From the NCBI GenBank assembly GCA_031216915.1, contig CM062289.1, positions 58,160,577 to 58,224,576 on the forward strand: 64,000 nt of DNA. Direction: 5' to 3'. Every line of letters starts with the position of its first letter. Position 1 is the first letter of the stretch. This DNA comes from Pictodentalium vernedei (taxonomy: Eukaryota; Mollusca; Scaphopoda; Dentaliida; Dentaliidae). The position numbers and the translations under genes were made by a program. The notes under the pieces were generated by a model that was not told the DNA's origin, made no database searches, and saw only the letters and a list, made by a program, of their open reading frames with translations. Positions 21,880-34,146 of the stretch are shown here, in pieces.

Positions 21880-23180
21880 CCCCGCAAGGCTCGTGAGAGG
21901 AGAAATCGCCTCCTCTGCTAGATGAAGGATCCTGAGACCTCCCCCAGGACTGCCGATGCTTATCCTTACCACGTGAGTAAGAGGAAGAAGCGGCAGCAGG
22001 AGGATCAGCCCTACACTTCACAGAGGAAGAAGAAGGACGTTTGTTAGGCTTGGAACGGCCTAGGCCTCCAACAGGAGGCGGATCAAGATGGCAAAGCAGC
22101 AGATGATCTTTGGAATGATACAGGACGTCATCCTGGAGTGCCACCCCGGAATCATGGAATAGTCGTGGACCCACCAAAGAAGCAGATCAAAGAACAGCGC
22201 CCTGCCCTCAGGAAGGGAGCAGCTTGTGTCCAACACAGATCCCGACGAACTAAATCCATATTAGCCGTGTTACGGGCATGCATGTGAGTAAGATGCATGA
22301 GCGTCTTAGAGATCACACGCAAAGGAGTCGGTATGTCGTCAAACTTATCTGGAGGCAGATAAGCAGCCAAGGCAGAGACGATGTGATCCAAGAGAGAAAG
22401 CATGCCTAGCATCTCTCTGGATAAACCCAACATGGACTGGTTGCCATAGGAAAAACGGCCGACTTGGCTTGGAGTCCTGATCCAAGGCCGTCAAAAGTCT
22501 TGTAGGCTGACGGATTGGCAGAATCGTATGAACGATAACGTGCAGGGTGCAAAAAGGTATCAGTCTAGTGAAGAATGAAGTCTTCATAGCCAAGAGCCTT
22601 GGAACTCAGCTTTGAGTCCAATGCTGCAAATGCTTCAACCACTTGTACCCACTGGTATGGTCGAGGGTGCTCCACAGGCTGAAGGCACATGATCGATAAT
22701 CATGGCCTAGCTGAAACCTCCGGCTGGTCTGACAGTTTGAAGGAATTCAAACACAAAGTCAAGAGCTGCCCCCAAGTCAGAAGACCGATGGCTCTCAATG
22801 TCAGGTGTGTCTGACCCATCGCCTGAGTCAGAAGACACATAGCCCATGTTGGGCATACCAGCCGATGCCTCCCATGGTGTAGGAACACCAGGGGGATCAG
22901 AAAGCAGCGCCCTGCTCCAAAACATCAGAATACAGATGCTTATAGGGGTATGATATACAACAAGGATCTGAAGTGCAGAAACTCCGGAGAGTTGCTGCGG
23001 TCCTCTGGGGGACAGAAGGTCCAGGCTGCACATAAATGTGCCGATTCCATAAAACTGGCCGTAGGAGCAGAGTGCGTGGACGGAAGGCCCGATGGGAACA
23101 GAAAAATACCCCAACAGCCAAAAGGGAACTGGCAGAAATTCTATCCTCAACAGAGGGGAGAAAAGCTGCCACAACCACCC
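21880..23180 (-). pseudogene. DIRS copy 3 gag-like region, frameshifted
   Basis: Minus-strand pieces match copies 1 and 2: SYPYKHLYSDVL near 22925, MGYVSSDSGDGSDTPDIESH near 22840, FFTR near 22570, LPPDKFDDIPTPLRVISKTL near 22340 and ARNTANMDLV near 22265. The order follows copy 1. Not functional. Confidence 0.7.
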
Positions 23181-23934
23181 CTAGCTGACACCTAACTCGG
23201 TTAAAAGCAGAACCCAAAGGGATAGCATTAATGAACAAAAGACCAAAATGGCACGGTATGCGAAAATTGCATGCAAAATCGGTATAGAGATTTATCACAA
23301 AAATACAGTCAATAATCGAGAGAATATATAAAAACACAGCCCTGTATATCTGGATAGTAAAGAAACAGCTATAAATCCCACATATCAGAACAGAAAACAT
23401 CGTTAACATCGAGTCAAAAAGTATCCCTATTGAAGAGTGAGACGAACCGCATCCTTCTAAGATGGCAGAAAAAAATGGAATGACACGTTGGTTATACATC
23501 TGCACACTGGTTCCAGAAGCCTTGGATTAGTCTATGGAGAAGCATGTCCCCTATTGGGTATGCGCTTGTCGCACTCGACCCAGTTTTGGCTTATTTCTGC
23601 TTGGTGGTTTTGCACCACTTTTCTTTCCCAAATCGCTTAGAAAGAAGAAAATAGTATTTTTTCGAGTTATGGACTTACACTGTAGTGCAAGCCTGTTGTA
23701 ATCAATTGTAAGGTAGGTTGATAAAAATTTCCTTCACACTTACATGCTTTTTGAATAAGTATACCGGTAATTAAATAAAATGGAGAAACTGACAGTAAAG
23801 TTCAATTGGAACTGAATAATGTCTTATAATTTCAGGAAGTGTGGGCATATTATGCAGCATCCAAAAGTGACTTCTGGTTTTACCTGGAACTCTCTTCTGT
23901 GACACTATTTTGCACTTGTACATACAGTACCTGG

Positions 23935-24153
23935 AGAGTGGATTGTAACTAAATCACCTGTGGGGTGGAGTTATCAACCAAGCTATAACTTTCAAATTTT
24001 GTACATATCAAAAAAAAAAACACAAGCAATGTTTCAGCCAATGGACCTCCGGGTGCTGCTGCTGGTTATGCTTTGCAACAAATTTGCAATTATTGCTCGG
24101 GTGGAATCTCCACTCTGCAGGTGATTTACTGATAATATACTCTCCACGTACTG
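23935..24153. mobile_element. TA-flanked MITE family M, copy 1 (centre shortened)
   Basis: The ends CAGTACCTGGAGAGTGG and ACTCTCCACGTACTG are inverted repeats flanked by TA on both sides (mariner/pogo-type duplication). Only one arm of the central hairpin seen in the 49051 copy (TTCAGCCAATGGACCTCCGG) is present. Confidence 0.7.
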
Positions 24154-24741
24154 TACAAAGCTCTATCAAACAAGATATACTGTTTCTCAGGAACCTGCAT
24201 CATCATAGAAAATCAGCCTCATCACCAGGGCTGGAACGGTTGGCTCATTTTCGTAACCAATTAACCAAGAGCTATAACCGGATAATATCCGGTTATCCAT
24301 GGCCATTATTTCACCAAATATGGGATCAGAACTATAGGAATTGGAAAGCAGTATTCTCAAACTATTCTGTAGTGTGTATATAAACGAACGATTATTTTCT
24401 CAATATTTACAGTGTGGCTTCAATGTGTAATCTACCACAAAGGAGAAGCGGCAGATTTACTACGTTTTAAATGTGGAATGATGATCACTATCGATATTTC
24501 GGATAACCGGTTCACGTGTTTTTAATCGGTTAGGTAGCAAACTGGTTTCAAACCAATTATCCGGTTAACCATTTCAGTACTGCTCATCACCTTTTTTACC
24601 TGGAAATCTCTTCTATGACACTATTTTGCACTTGTAGCTCACAGAGCTCTGTCAAACAAGATAGAGTTGTTTAATTTCAGCTGCATTATGGGAAATTTTC
24701 ACTGCTGAAAACATTGGTTTGCCACATAATAGAGTAAGTAG
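24154..24741. other. No gene recognised; short inverted motifs
   Basis: It contains two half-palindromes related to the pogo-like MITE centre (CTATCAAACAAGATAT near 24163, GAGCTCTGTCAAACAAGATA near 24644). A GGTTATCC/GGATAACC-rich stretch at 24230-24580 (ACCGGATAATATCCGGTTAT, repeated AACCGG) may be another inverted-repeat relic. No coding signal. Confidence 0.4.
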
Positions 24742-24745
24742 TTAA

Positions 24746-24979
24746 CCCTTTACCTAACTTAATGGCCCAAACCAGCCAGGGCTATTCACAAAAAATACTA
24801 TCCAATTTTAATTATTTCTTCATTTTTTATCACAAAAACATAGCTTATGACCCCTCATTGGAACGAGTTTGCTGAGGTCGTTCCAATGAGGGGTCATAAG
24901 CTATGTTTTTGTGATAAAAAATTAGTTATTCAAGTATTTTATTTGCAAGTGTCGTCCGTTTTTTGTGTTAGGTAAAGGG
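24746..24979. mobile_element. TTAA MITE family T2, full copy
   Basis: It is flanked by TTAA (24742-24745, 24980-24983), with ends CCCTTTACCTAACTTAATGG and GTTAGGTAAAGGG. The central hairpin arms CATAGCTTATGACCCCTCAT (24839-24858) and complement (24882-24906) pair perfectly. Confidence 0.8.
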
Positions 24980-25198
24980 TTAAATTTCTGATTCCAACCA
25001 TTTTTGAGCTGTTTTGTGAATAAGCAAAACAAAGCAACCCCCACCCCCCCCCCCACCCCACCCCATCATAAAACTGAGGGAAAATTGCCCGAGAAACAAG
25101 TTTTTTATAGGCCTTAGTTTATTTTAGATACAGGTAGTACATAATTTAGTATTTCACATGTATAATTCACACCTTAATATAAGACACCTTCTTGTCCA

Positions 25199-25767
25199 TA
25201 GAGCTGTAGATTAACCGAAACCGAACCGAGGTTTTTAGTTTTTTTTTAAAAACCAAAACCGTCGACATCCCGTAATCTGTTTTTCGTTTTTTATTAAATA
25301 CTCTCCTGCTGCAGAAATTCACAGAATGTAACCATCCCAGAGTAGTGAGAGTACCCAGACACTGCCAATGGCAGTGTCTGGGTACTCTCACTACTCTGGG
25401 AAGGCTACATTCTGTGAATTTCCGACATTTCAGTTTAGTTGTGTTTGCAGCTTTCCTCGGGTTGTGTGTAGGTGTCAGACCTCGAAAAAGGGCCATGCAG
25501 AATAAAAATTCTGTGTATTTAGGTAATTATTATATTGGCCTTCCTGATTCTTCATGTATTATAGCTTATTTTGGGCATTCATTGAGTTTCACTCAATTTC
25601 ACTGCCATTCAGTTATAATTCCGGACATAAGAATGAGTTTTATTGAATTTTATTTGGCCTCATGAACAAACCAAAAACTGAAAACCGAGCCGAACCGAAC
25701 CGAGGTTTTACTCCACCTGAAAAACCAAAACCGAAACCGAACAAGAAATTTTAAATCTACAGCTCTA
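25199..25767. mobile_element. hAT-like MITE H3
   Basis: The terminal repeats TAGAGCTGTAGATT and AATCTACAGCTCTA are perfect inverted copies. CTTGTCCA is duplicated exactly at 25191-25198 and 25768-25775. Subterminal AACCGAAACCGAACCGAGG repeats occur in both arms. The centre has a perfect hairpin, AGTAGTGAGAGTACCCAGAC with complement, at about 25340-25402. The short open frames here are products of the palindrome. Confidence 0.88.
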
Positions 25768-26316
25768 CTTGTCCAAACTTTCATTTCACCTATTTTTGAA
25801 ACTTCAAAACATCTGATAACTCAAAGTAATGTCTCTGGTCCCTCAGACTTTGAGTTATCAATATTTCACTGCATAAACAATAACTGTACACACATGATAA
25901 CTGTATCCCTACACACTCAAGATCTACACACTGATGTCAAAATATTGAAATTTCAACCAGCAAAGATTTCCCATAATGTGACAAGGAATTGAACAGGGTT
26001 TGTGCACAAATAAAAAGTCCTTTCCTTCGAGAATTCATTTTACCAACAAACTTTGGGACCATAACTTTCATGATAATTCACCCCGTGTAATGCCATAAAA
26101 TCAGTCAGAGATACATGGGAAACCACTTCTCTCTCATCTCAAGGTCACAAACAGGAATTCCCAAAATTTCAGTAACATCATTTTTAACCCTTTGAGACTT
26201 TAATTATCCTATCGTTCAAACGTCACTGGGAATTCAGTTTCTTCAACGTTTTTCAAAATGCGATGTCTAACATCGGAGAGGACAAATAACGAGGTATTTT
26301 TCACATTAGTGATTAA

Positions 26317-26555
26317 CTGGTTGAGGGCTAGATTATTTTTGTGGTCTGTACTTGTTATTCAAAAATTGTTTTATTATAAATTATTGGAGAGTGCCCACGG
26401 TCACTCTCCAATAATTTGTAATAAAACAAATTTATATAAACAAAATATTATTTGTGTTTGACTGAATATGAAATATAAGGAAGGAAAGTGTTGGCTTTTT
26501 CTCTGGTATACGCATTTTTTGAAAGCCCTCATAGTGGCTTCTAGCACTCATCCAG
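26317..26555. mobile_element. TTAA MITE family T3, left-arm copy
   Basis: It is flanked by TTAA (26313-26316, 26556-26559), with ends CTGGTTGAGGGCTAGA and TCTAGCACTCATCCAG. The central hairpin ATTGGAGAGTG / CACTCTCCAAT lies around 26382-26412. Confidence 0.75.
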
Positions 26556-27683
26556 TTAAGAAGTCTTGACAGCAGGATTATATTAGTTTTTTTAAGCTGC
26601 GATAACATTTGACTCAACAGTTATCACTGAGCACTATTCGGGAGAAAATAGGAATTTGAGATTAAAACTTTAAAAAATCAAAAAATAATAACAGAACAAA
26701 TGACCACAAAGTATCAACATGCTGTTTGATTTCGAACATAATAACACTTTCAAAAGTATCAAAAAGTTAAATAAAACAAAAGATTTCGGACGTAATTATA
26801 ACATGGACAAAAGTATCAAACGGTTAAACAATAAAAATATTGTAACACAGAACTTTCAAACATTGAAATGAGTGCATGTGCAGGTAAGGAATGAAGTACA
26901 CATGGACTGGTGAAATATTTCGAATTTCTACACATCAAAAGAATCATGTAGTAGTGAGTATGTGAAACCTTACTCCTTAGTAAGTTTTCCATTTGGATAG
27001 GAACTGGGTCTGCCTTCTTCCTGCCGTTTGAAAGGCTGGTACAGGCCGGAAAATAACCCTCTAATGATCACTAGGCTACCTGTAGGCAGCCTCAAATAGT
27101 AGAAAAATCATATTTTCTTTGTTGATAAAGGGCTCATCGGTAAAATTAAAGCCTAGGAGGGAATAATAATTTATAAATTTTCCAACAGCCTCGTTCGTAG
27201 AAGGTAGTCACAAAATACAGGATGTGAAATGACACTTGATAGGTCCGACATCCGAAATGTGGGATATTTGAAATGTTGCGGAATGCAAAGATGACCAAAG
27301 ACCCTTGAATCTCCCTGTGTCAAGTATATATTGTTGAAAGGCCAGAAATAGTTTGCTATTAACCTCTTCCGAAGACTGAAAATCACCAAACATCATAATT
27401 TTGTCACAAGACCCTCTCTCCAGAAGGATTCCATGAGAGAGTTGACCAATTAGAATCACCCTCATTGCAAATTAACCATTTGATACTTTTGTATGTCTTA
27501 TGGCATTGAAATCAAAGAGCGGATTGATACTTTGTGGTCATTTGTTTTGTTATTATTTTTCAATTTTTTAAAGTTTTAACCTCAGTTCCAATTTTCTCCT
27601 GATTAGTGCTCAGTGACAACCATTGAGCCAAATGTTATCGCAGCTTAAAATACTAATATAATCCTGCTGTCAAGACTTCTTAA

Positions 27684-27922
27684 CTGGTTGAGTGCTAGAA
27701 GCCATTATTAGGGCTTTCAAAAATTAGGATACCAGAGCAAAAGCCAACACTTTCCTTGCTTATATTTCATATTCATTCAAACACAAATAGTATTTTATTC
27801 ATATAAATTTGTTTTATTACAAATTACTGGAGAGTGCCTATGGTCACTCACCAATAATTCATAATAAAACAAGTTTTGAATAACAAATTCAGACCACCAA
27901 AAATAATCTAGCCCTCAACCAG
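27684..27922. mobile_element. TTAA MITE family T3, right-arm copy
   Basis: It is preceded by TTAA (27680-27683), starting CTGGTTGAGTGCTAGAAGCC and ending CTAGCCCTCAACCAG, but the final TTAA has decayed to ATAG. It lies inverted relative to the left-arm copy, at the matching position. Confidence 0.7.
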
Positions 27923-28229
27923 ATAGTCACTAATGTGAAAATATCTTATTTGAACTTTCTGACGTTTGACGTCGCATTTTGAAAAACATTGAAGAAACTG
28001 AATTCCCAGTGACGTTTGAACATCAGGATAATTAAAGTCGCAAAGGGTTAACATACATCACAAAAAAGCTGCTGTTTACTTCTGCTTTTGCATGTCTTTC
28101 TGTTTTGGTTTCATGGTAGAATGTATTTGAAGCAGACAAATTCATATGATGTACACTTCCAAAAATTCAAAACATTTGTTTTGGGGACTCCAGATAGTTA
28201 CTGAAAGTGAGTGTATATAAAATATACAG

Positions 28230-28950
28230 CTTTTATCATATGACTTGTCCGTTTTGTTCACTTTAAAACATTTGATATTTTGTTTTCATATTAATCAGTG
28301 ATAAATAAAGCCTTCCGTCAATTTTATTGGTCAATTTCAAAACTAGACAATTTGATTGGCTGAACAAAATACAACTGGGCCACATTTTCATAATTTGCAT
28401 AATTAGAGTTGGGAGCTTTCATTGGTCAATTTCAAAACTGGACAATTTAATTGGCTAAACAAAATAGAGTGGGTCATATTTGCATAATTTCAGTAGGGAG
28501 AATTTACGTTATCTGTCCTATTTAGGGTGGGTTATATTGTATTAATCTTTTACCTACAAGAAAAACGCCATTCATTTTTTTTTTATATTTTCACTTTTTG
28601 CTTCCAAAACATAGGCTATGACCCCTCATTGGAACGAGCTCGACGAGCTCATTCTAATGAGGGGTCATAACCTATGTTTTGGAAGCAAAAAATGAAAATT
28701 TTTAGTTATTCGAGGATGTTTTTTCCAAGTGCCGTCTGCAACTCAAGTTAGGTGATGGGTTAAAAAGTCATACTAAGCAGCTAATTTGTGCGGGTGTGTG
28801 TGTCATATTATAAATAGAATATGAAATGAGTGTTTTTCTCGTATAATATTTATAAAACTTGTCCGAATTTTCCATTTGGGCTCTGTTGGAAGATTCGTTT
28901 CATAAATATTATATGAGAAAAACACTCATTCCATATCTTCTATTTATCGA
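28230..28950. repeat. ~720 bp interspersed repeat R1, copy 1
   Basis: It matches 44740-45475 along its whole length, including a T2 MITE at the same place (28546-28759). Two ~85 bp units near 28310-28480 each carry ATTGG and GATTGGCT motifs. A second inverted repeat (GAGTGTTTTTCTCGTATAAT and complement) spans 28816-28945. Non-coding. Confidence 0.7.
28546..28759. mobile_element. TTAA MITE family T2 inside repeat R1 copy 1
   Basis: TTAA is at 28542-28545 and 28760-28763. The hairpin on CCCCTCATTGGAACGAGCTC is present with a few mismatches in the right arm. Confidence 0.7.
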
Positions 28951-29540
28951 TATAAAAAAAAAATAAGGGTGCTATTTGAAGACAAACCACTGATTAATTA
29001 TTTGCGTTGGAAATGTTTTTTTTTTTAAAAACTGCAAACCCTTCAACTGGACCCGAGAATGAGTTGAGTGGGGTTTTTTTGAGCATCATTAAAATATTAT
29101 TTATAGATGGAGTATAGATCCAAATAAGAAAAAAAATTTAGTTTTACCATTTTAATAGGTTGGTTGTGAAAAGAATTTAGCAATATTTTTAAAAGTTCAC
29201 TTTTGGCGTTTCTTAAATTCATGTCATGTCAAATACAATACAAAATTGGCTTGATATTACTCATCCTAACATTATGCACAGATTATTTATCCTTAAAAAT
29301 CATTAACACAGTCCTTGAAAAGTGCTAAAAGAGGGCTTGAATTTGATTCTCGGATATCTCGGATATCTGTATGAACCCTTTTTAACAAATTCACTGTTAT
29401 TGCTGTTATTTGAGATAGCTCAATGAGATCTTTCAAAACAAGATTGAACTGGTTAAATTCCTTGTTGCATTGTGGGAAAAATTTGCAGACTGATATTTTG
29501 AAATTTCAACCTATAAAAGTTATATCGATTTTATATTCAT
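28951..29540. other. No gene recognised
   Basis: AT-rich unique-looking sequence between repeat R1 and the first Helitron-like element. No motif, repeat or coding signal recognised. Confidence 0.5.
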
Positions 29541-31662
29541 TAGGCTTTTCCCTCTGGAAAAGACTATTGTTTTTGTACGGATTATTATTAGGCTTTTCCC
29601 TCTGGAAAAGACTATTGTTTTTGTACGGATTATTACTTTTTTTTTTTTGGGTTTTTTTTTTTTTTTTTTTTTTTCCACACATTTTTGTCCGTACGATTCA
29701 GAAGCCATTTTCGAACCGATTTTCACACAATTTGGCACGCGCATAGAGTGGCAAAAAATCTAAAAATGTACCGAAGCGGAATTTTCGATTTAACCCTTAT
29801 TTCGCCAGAATTGGCAAAAAACTGCCAAAATTGGGGTTTATCGGCACTTTCTCGAAACACGTCTTTAGGATTTTTTTTAAATATTCATAATTACTAGACC
29901 TGCCTATGACACGACCTTTGATACACACGACATATTAGGCGATGCATATGGTAACCCTCCACAGGCTGCCAAACATCGAAATTTTGATGAAATGGGCCGG
30001 TTTCAAACCCCCACAGCACCCAAACGATATCCGAGAGGTAAACATAACTTCCTTTATTGGAAGTGGAATTCACCGAGGATCATTTTTGTAAGTAATAAGG
30101 GTGTTCAAAAAACCAAGCGTTAACCCGTTTTCGGCTGGTTAAACAGCAATACCCCCATAAAGCTAAAAAATTCATGTTTTTCGTGGATTTCTCTGAACGA
30201 GTCTTGTAGATTTTCAAGAAAAATTGGTCACTCTCAGGTCTTGGTGTGACATTACAAGTTGAATGGATAAAATATTCCGGTCAGCATTAGTTAACCCTCC
30301 CCGAGCTGCTAAACGTAAAAATTGTGATAAAATGGGCTGTTTTTAGACACCAACAGCACCCAAACGATATACCACAGAGAAAGGAGCCTTCATTTATCGG
30401 ACGCAAAATTGATCGGAAAATATTTTTGAGAGTGGTAAGGGTATTCAAAATTTGATGTCTTAACCCATTTTAGGCTGGTTAAAGAGAGATACCCATTAAA
30501 ATCTTAAAATACCCATTTTCTGTGGATTTCTCTAACAACATCTTGTAGGTTTTCCCAAAAAATCGGCTATTTGCAGGTCTTGGTGTGACATTACAAGTTG
30601 CATGAACAAAATATTCCAGTCACCATTAGTTAACCCTCCCCGGGCTGCTGAAGGTCAAAATTGCGATAAAATGGGCTGTTTTTGCACACCAACAGCACCC
30701 AAAGGGTACACCACAAAGAAAAGTGCCTTCTTTTATCGCGCGTACAATTTATACAGAAACATTTTTGTAAGTAGTAAGGGTATTCAAAAGTCGACGTCTT
30801 AACCCATTTTGGACAGGCTAAAGAGAGATACCCCTTGAAAGCTTTAAATTCCCATTCTCTGTGAATTTCCCTAATGGTAACTTGTAGGGTTTCAAGACAA
30901 ATTGACTATTCGTAGGTCTTTATGTGACATTACAAGTTGCATGGACAAAATACTCCGGTGAGCGTTTTTTAACCAGCTACAAGCTGCCAAGCATCGTAAT
31001 GTTGTTAACATGGGACTGTTTTCAGACACGCACAGCACCTAATGTATACATGAGAGATAAACATAATCTCCTTTGTTTGAAATGGAATTCACAGAGGACC
31101 ATTTTTGTAAGTAATAAAGATATTCAAAAAGCCAAGCGTTAACCCCTGTTGGGGAGGTTAACAGGGATACCCATCAAAAGCTTAAAAAATCGTTTTCCCT
31201 GGATTTCTGCAAACATTTTGTGGGGTTTTCAAGAGAAAATGGCCGTTGATAGGTCTTGGTGTCATATGACCAGTTGCATGGATCATCTGGTAGGCATTTG
31301 TTAACCCTTCATGGGCTGCTAAATGTAAAAAAAATTGAGGAAATAGTCTGTTTTTGGACACCAACAACATCAAATGGAAATGCCACAGAGAAACGTAACT
31401 TCTTTTACCGGACGCAAAACTGATAGGGAAACATTGATATTGATATTAACCCATTCTACCATTAATGATGGGTTTTACCTAAACATTTTTTTATCAAACC
31501 CAAACCGAGTCATTTGAGACTACTATACTCACCTTTCTCATAACATCAATGAAGGAACTTTAGTGAGACAGTTAAAAACAATTCATCAGACACTGTGGGG
31601 TCAAGAAAAATCATGGAATCTAATCGGGAAAAGCCATGATTCTCCAGAATCATGAAGTCTAG
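29541..31662 (+). mobile_element. Helitron-like non-autonomous element A
   Basis: The left end is a 48 bp unit present twice (TAGGCTTTTCCCTCTGGAAA..., hairpin CTTTTCC/GGAAAAG), followed by T-runs and CACACATTTTTGTCCG. The core is a 340 bp tandem array with units at 30120, 30460, 30799 and 31139. The right end is the hairpin ATGATTCT/AGAATCAT, then GAAGTCTAG|T. A short 3' hairpin just before CTAG and a T target, with no terminal inverted repeats, is the Helitron signature (family knowledge). No Rep or helicase sequence is present. Element B follows immediately head to tail. Confidence 0.6.
30120..31310 (+). repeat. 340 bp tandem array in element A
   Basis: Each unit starts TTAACCC(A/G)TTTT.GGCTGG and is followed ~170 bp later by a related start, TTAACCCTCC..GCTGCTAAA, so the unit looks like a dimer of ~170 bp halves. 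Spacing between unit starts is 340, 339 and 340 bp. Confidence 0.85.
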
Positions 31663-34146
31663 TTTTTTTTTTTTTTTTTTTTTTTGGGTTTTTTTTTTTT
31701 TTTTTTTTTTTTTCCACACATTTTTGTCCGTACGATTCAGAAGCCATTTTCGAACCGATTTTCACACAATTTGGCACACGCATAGAGTGGCAAAAAATCT
31801 AAAAATGTACCGAAGCGGAATTTTCGATTTAACCCTTATTTCGCCAGAATTGGCAAAAAACTGCCAAAATTGGGGTTTATCGGCACTTTCTCGAAACACG
31901 TCTTTAGAATTTTTTTAAAACATTCATCATTTCTAGACCTGCCCATGACATGACCTTTGATACACACGACATATTAGGCGATGCATATGGTAACCCTCCA
32001 CAGGCTGCCAAACATTGAAATTTTGATGAAATGGGCCGGTTTCAGGCCCCCACTGCACCCAAACAATACACGAGAGAAAAACATAACTTCCTTTATTGGA
32101 AGTGGAATTCACCGAGGATCATTTTTGTCAGTAATAAGGGTGTTCAAAAAACCAAGCATTAACCCGTTTTGGGCTGGTTAAACAGCAATACCCCCAAAAA
32201 GCTAAAAAATTCAGGTTTTCCGTGGATTTCTCTAAACGAGTCTTGTAGATTTTCATGAAAAAATTGTCACTCCCAGGCCTTGATGTGACAATAGAAGTTG
32301 CATGGACAAAATACTTCGGTGAGCATTTGTTAACCCTCCACGGGCTGCTAAAAGTCAAAATTGTGATAAACTGGGCTGTTTTTGGACGCCAACGGCACCC
32401 AACGGGTACGCCACAAAGAAAAGTGATTTCTTTCATCGAGCGCACAATCTATAGGGAAACATTTTTGTAAGTAGTAAGGGTATTCAAAAAACGAAGTCTT
32501 AACCCATTTTGGGCAGGCTAAAGAGAGAGACCCCTTAAAATCTAAAAATTCCCATTTTCTGTGGATTTCTCTAAATACATTCCATAGGTTTTCAAGAAAA
32601 ATTGACTACTTGCAGGTCTTTGTGTGACATTACAAGTGGCATGGACAAAATATTCCGCTGAGCGTTCATTAACCCTCTACAGAATGCCAAGCATCATAAT
32701 TTTGTTGAAATGGGCTGTTTTCGGACACACACAGCACGCAATGTATGTCCGAGAGTTACACATAATCTCCTTTGTTGGAAGTGGAATTCACTGAGGACCA
32801 TTTTTGTAAGTAATAAGGGTATTCAAAAACCCAAGTGTTAACCCCTTTTGGGGTTGTTATTAGCGATACCCATCAAAAGCTAAAAAAAATTATGTTTTCC
32901 GTGGATTTCGTTACAAACATCTTGTAAGTTTTCAACAGAAAATGGCCATTGATAATCTTGGAGTCACATTACCGGTTGCATGGATAAAATATTCCAGTAA
33001 GCATTTGTTAACCCTCCATGGGCTGCTAAATGTCAACATTTTGAAAAAATAGTCTGTTTTTTGGACACCAACAACATCAAATGGGAATGCCACAGAGATA
33101 CATAACTTCTTTTACCGGATGCAAAACTGACAGAGAAAAATTTAGTAAGTAGTAAGGGTATTCAAAAAATCGAGGTCTTAACCCATTTTCGCCTGGTTAA
33201 GATGTACCCCTTAAAAGCTTAAAATTCCAGTTTTCTGTGGATTTCTCCAAAAAATCTAGTAAGTATTCAAGAAAAATTGACCATTTGCAGGTCTTGGAAT
33301 GACATTACAAGTTACATAGACAAAATATTCCGGTAAGCGTTAGTTAACTCTCCAGAGGCTGCAAAGCATAGAAATTTTGAGAAAATGGACTGTTCTTGGG
33401 CACCCATTGCACGCAATGTGTACCTGCGAGATAACCATAACCTCCTTCTTTGGAAGTGGAATTCATCAGACCAGGCATTAACCCATTTAGGGCTGGTCTT
33501 AACCCGTTTTGGGCTGGTTAAACAGCGGTACCCATCAAAGACTTAAAATTTCATGTTTTCCCTGGATTTCTTTAAAAACATCTTGTAGATTTCAAGAAAA
33601 AATGGCCATTCATGGGTCTTCATGTGACATTACAAGTTACATGGACAAAATATTCCGTTGAGCACTCGTTAACTCTCCACGAGCTGCTAAACATCAAAAT
33701 GTTGATAAAATGGTTTGTTTCCAGACACCAAGAGCACCCAATAGATATGTAACAGAGAAATGTAACTTCTTTTACTGCGCGTAGAATTCACAGAGGATCA
33801 GTTTTGTAAGTAGTAAGGGTATTTAAAAGAATGAAACTTAACCTATTTTAGACTGGATGAGGAGAGATACCCCTTAAAAGCTTAAAATTTACATTTTCTG
33901 TGGATTTCGCTAACTGCTTGTTGGCGATTTTCAAGAACAATTGGACATTGGCAGGTCTTACAAATTGCATAGATAGAATATTCCGCTAGTCGTTTGTTAA
34001 TCCCGCTACAGGCTGCTAAACATCAAAATTTTGATAAAATCGGCTGTTTTCGGGCAGCAAATGGGTATGTAATAGGTAAACATAACCTCTTTTATCAGAC
34101 TCAGAATTCATGAGGGATAATGTATGATAGTGTTAAGGGTATTCAA

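Larger units (their letters stand above)
18795..23729 (-). mobile_element. DIRS-type retrotransposon copy 3 (minus strand)
   Basis: Read on the minus strand it runs from a left terminal repeat (about 23729-23480) through gag, RT, RNase H, a partial recombinase and an internal complementary region (19246-19160) to the right terminal repeat (about 19070-18795). Both ends and the internal complementary region match copy 1. It is the most complete copy in layout, but all frames are broken. Confidence 0.85.
26188..28047. mobile_element. TTAA-flanked 1.86 kb element with ~600 bp inverted arms
   Basis: TTAA lies at 26184-26187 and 28048-28051. The ends are CCCTTTGAGACTTTAATTAT and ATAATTAAAGTCGCAAAGGG. 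The arms extend to about 26830 and back from about 27470, including GACAGCAGGATTATATTAGT and its complement. A T3 MITE sits at the equivalent place in both arms. The unique centre (about 26990-27465) holds minus-strand open frames of 72-85 codons, which I do not recognise; they could be transposase remnants or chance. Confidence 0.75.

Noticed and set aside
25345-25665. 106-codon frame inside the H3 MITE
   Set aside because: Part of it is the two arms of a palindrome (the minus frame encodes the same peptide CQWQCLGTLTTLG-like), so it is a by-product of the inverted repeat.
27171-27465. Transposase of the 1.86 kb TTAA element
   Set aside because: Only 72-85 codons, and none of the piggyBac catalytic Asp contexts are recognisable. 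Kept as an unassigned centre.
29641-29680. Poly-T tracts as retroposon tails (minus-strand poly-A)
   Set aside because: They recur at the same place in all four Helitron-like elements, broken by GGG, so they belong to the element's 5' region and do not mark a retroposed mRNA.
30120-31310. CRISPR array or other direct-repeat immune locus
   Set aside because: Units are 340 bp, repeat throughout without unique spacers, and lie in a clearly eukaryotic intron next to Helitron-like ends.
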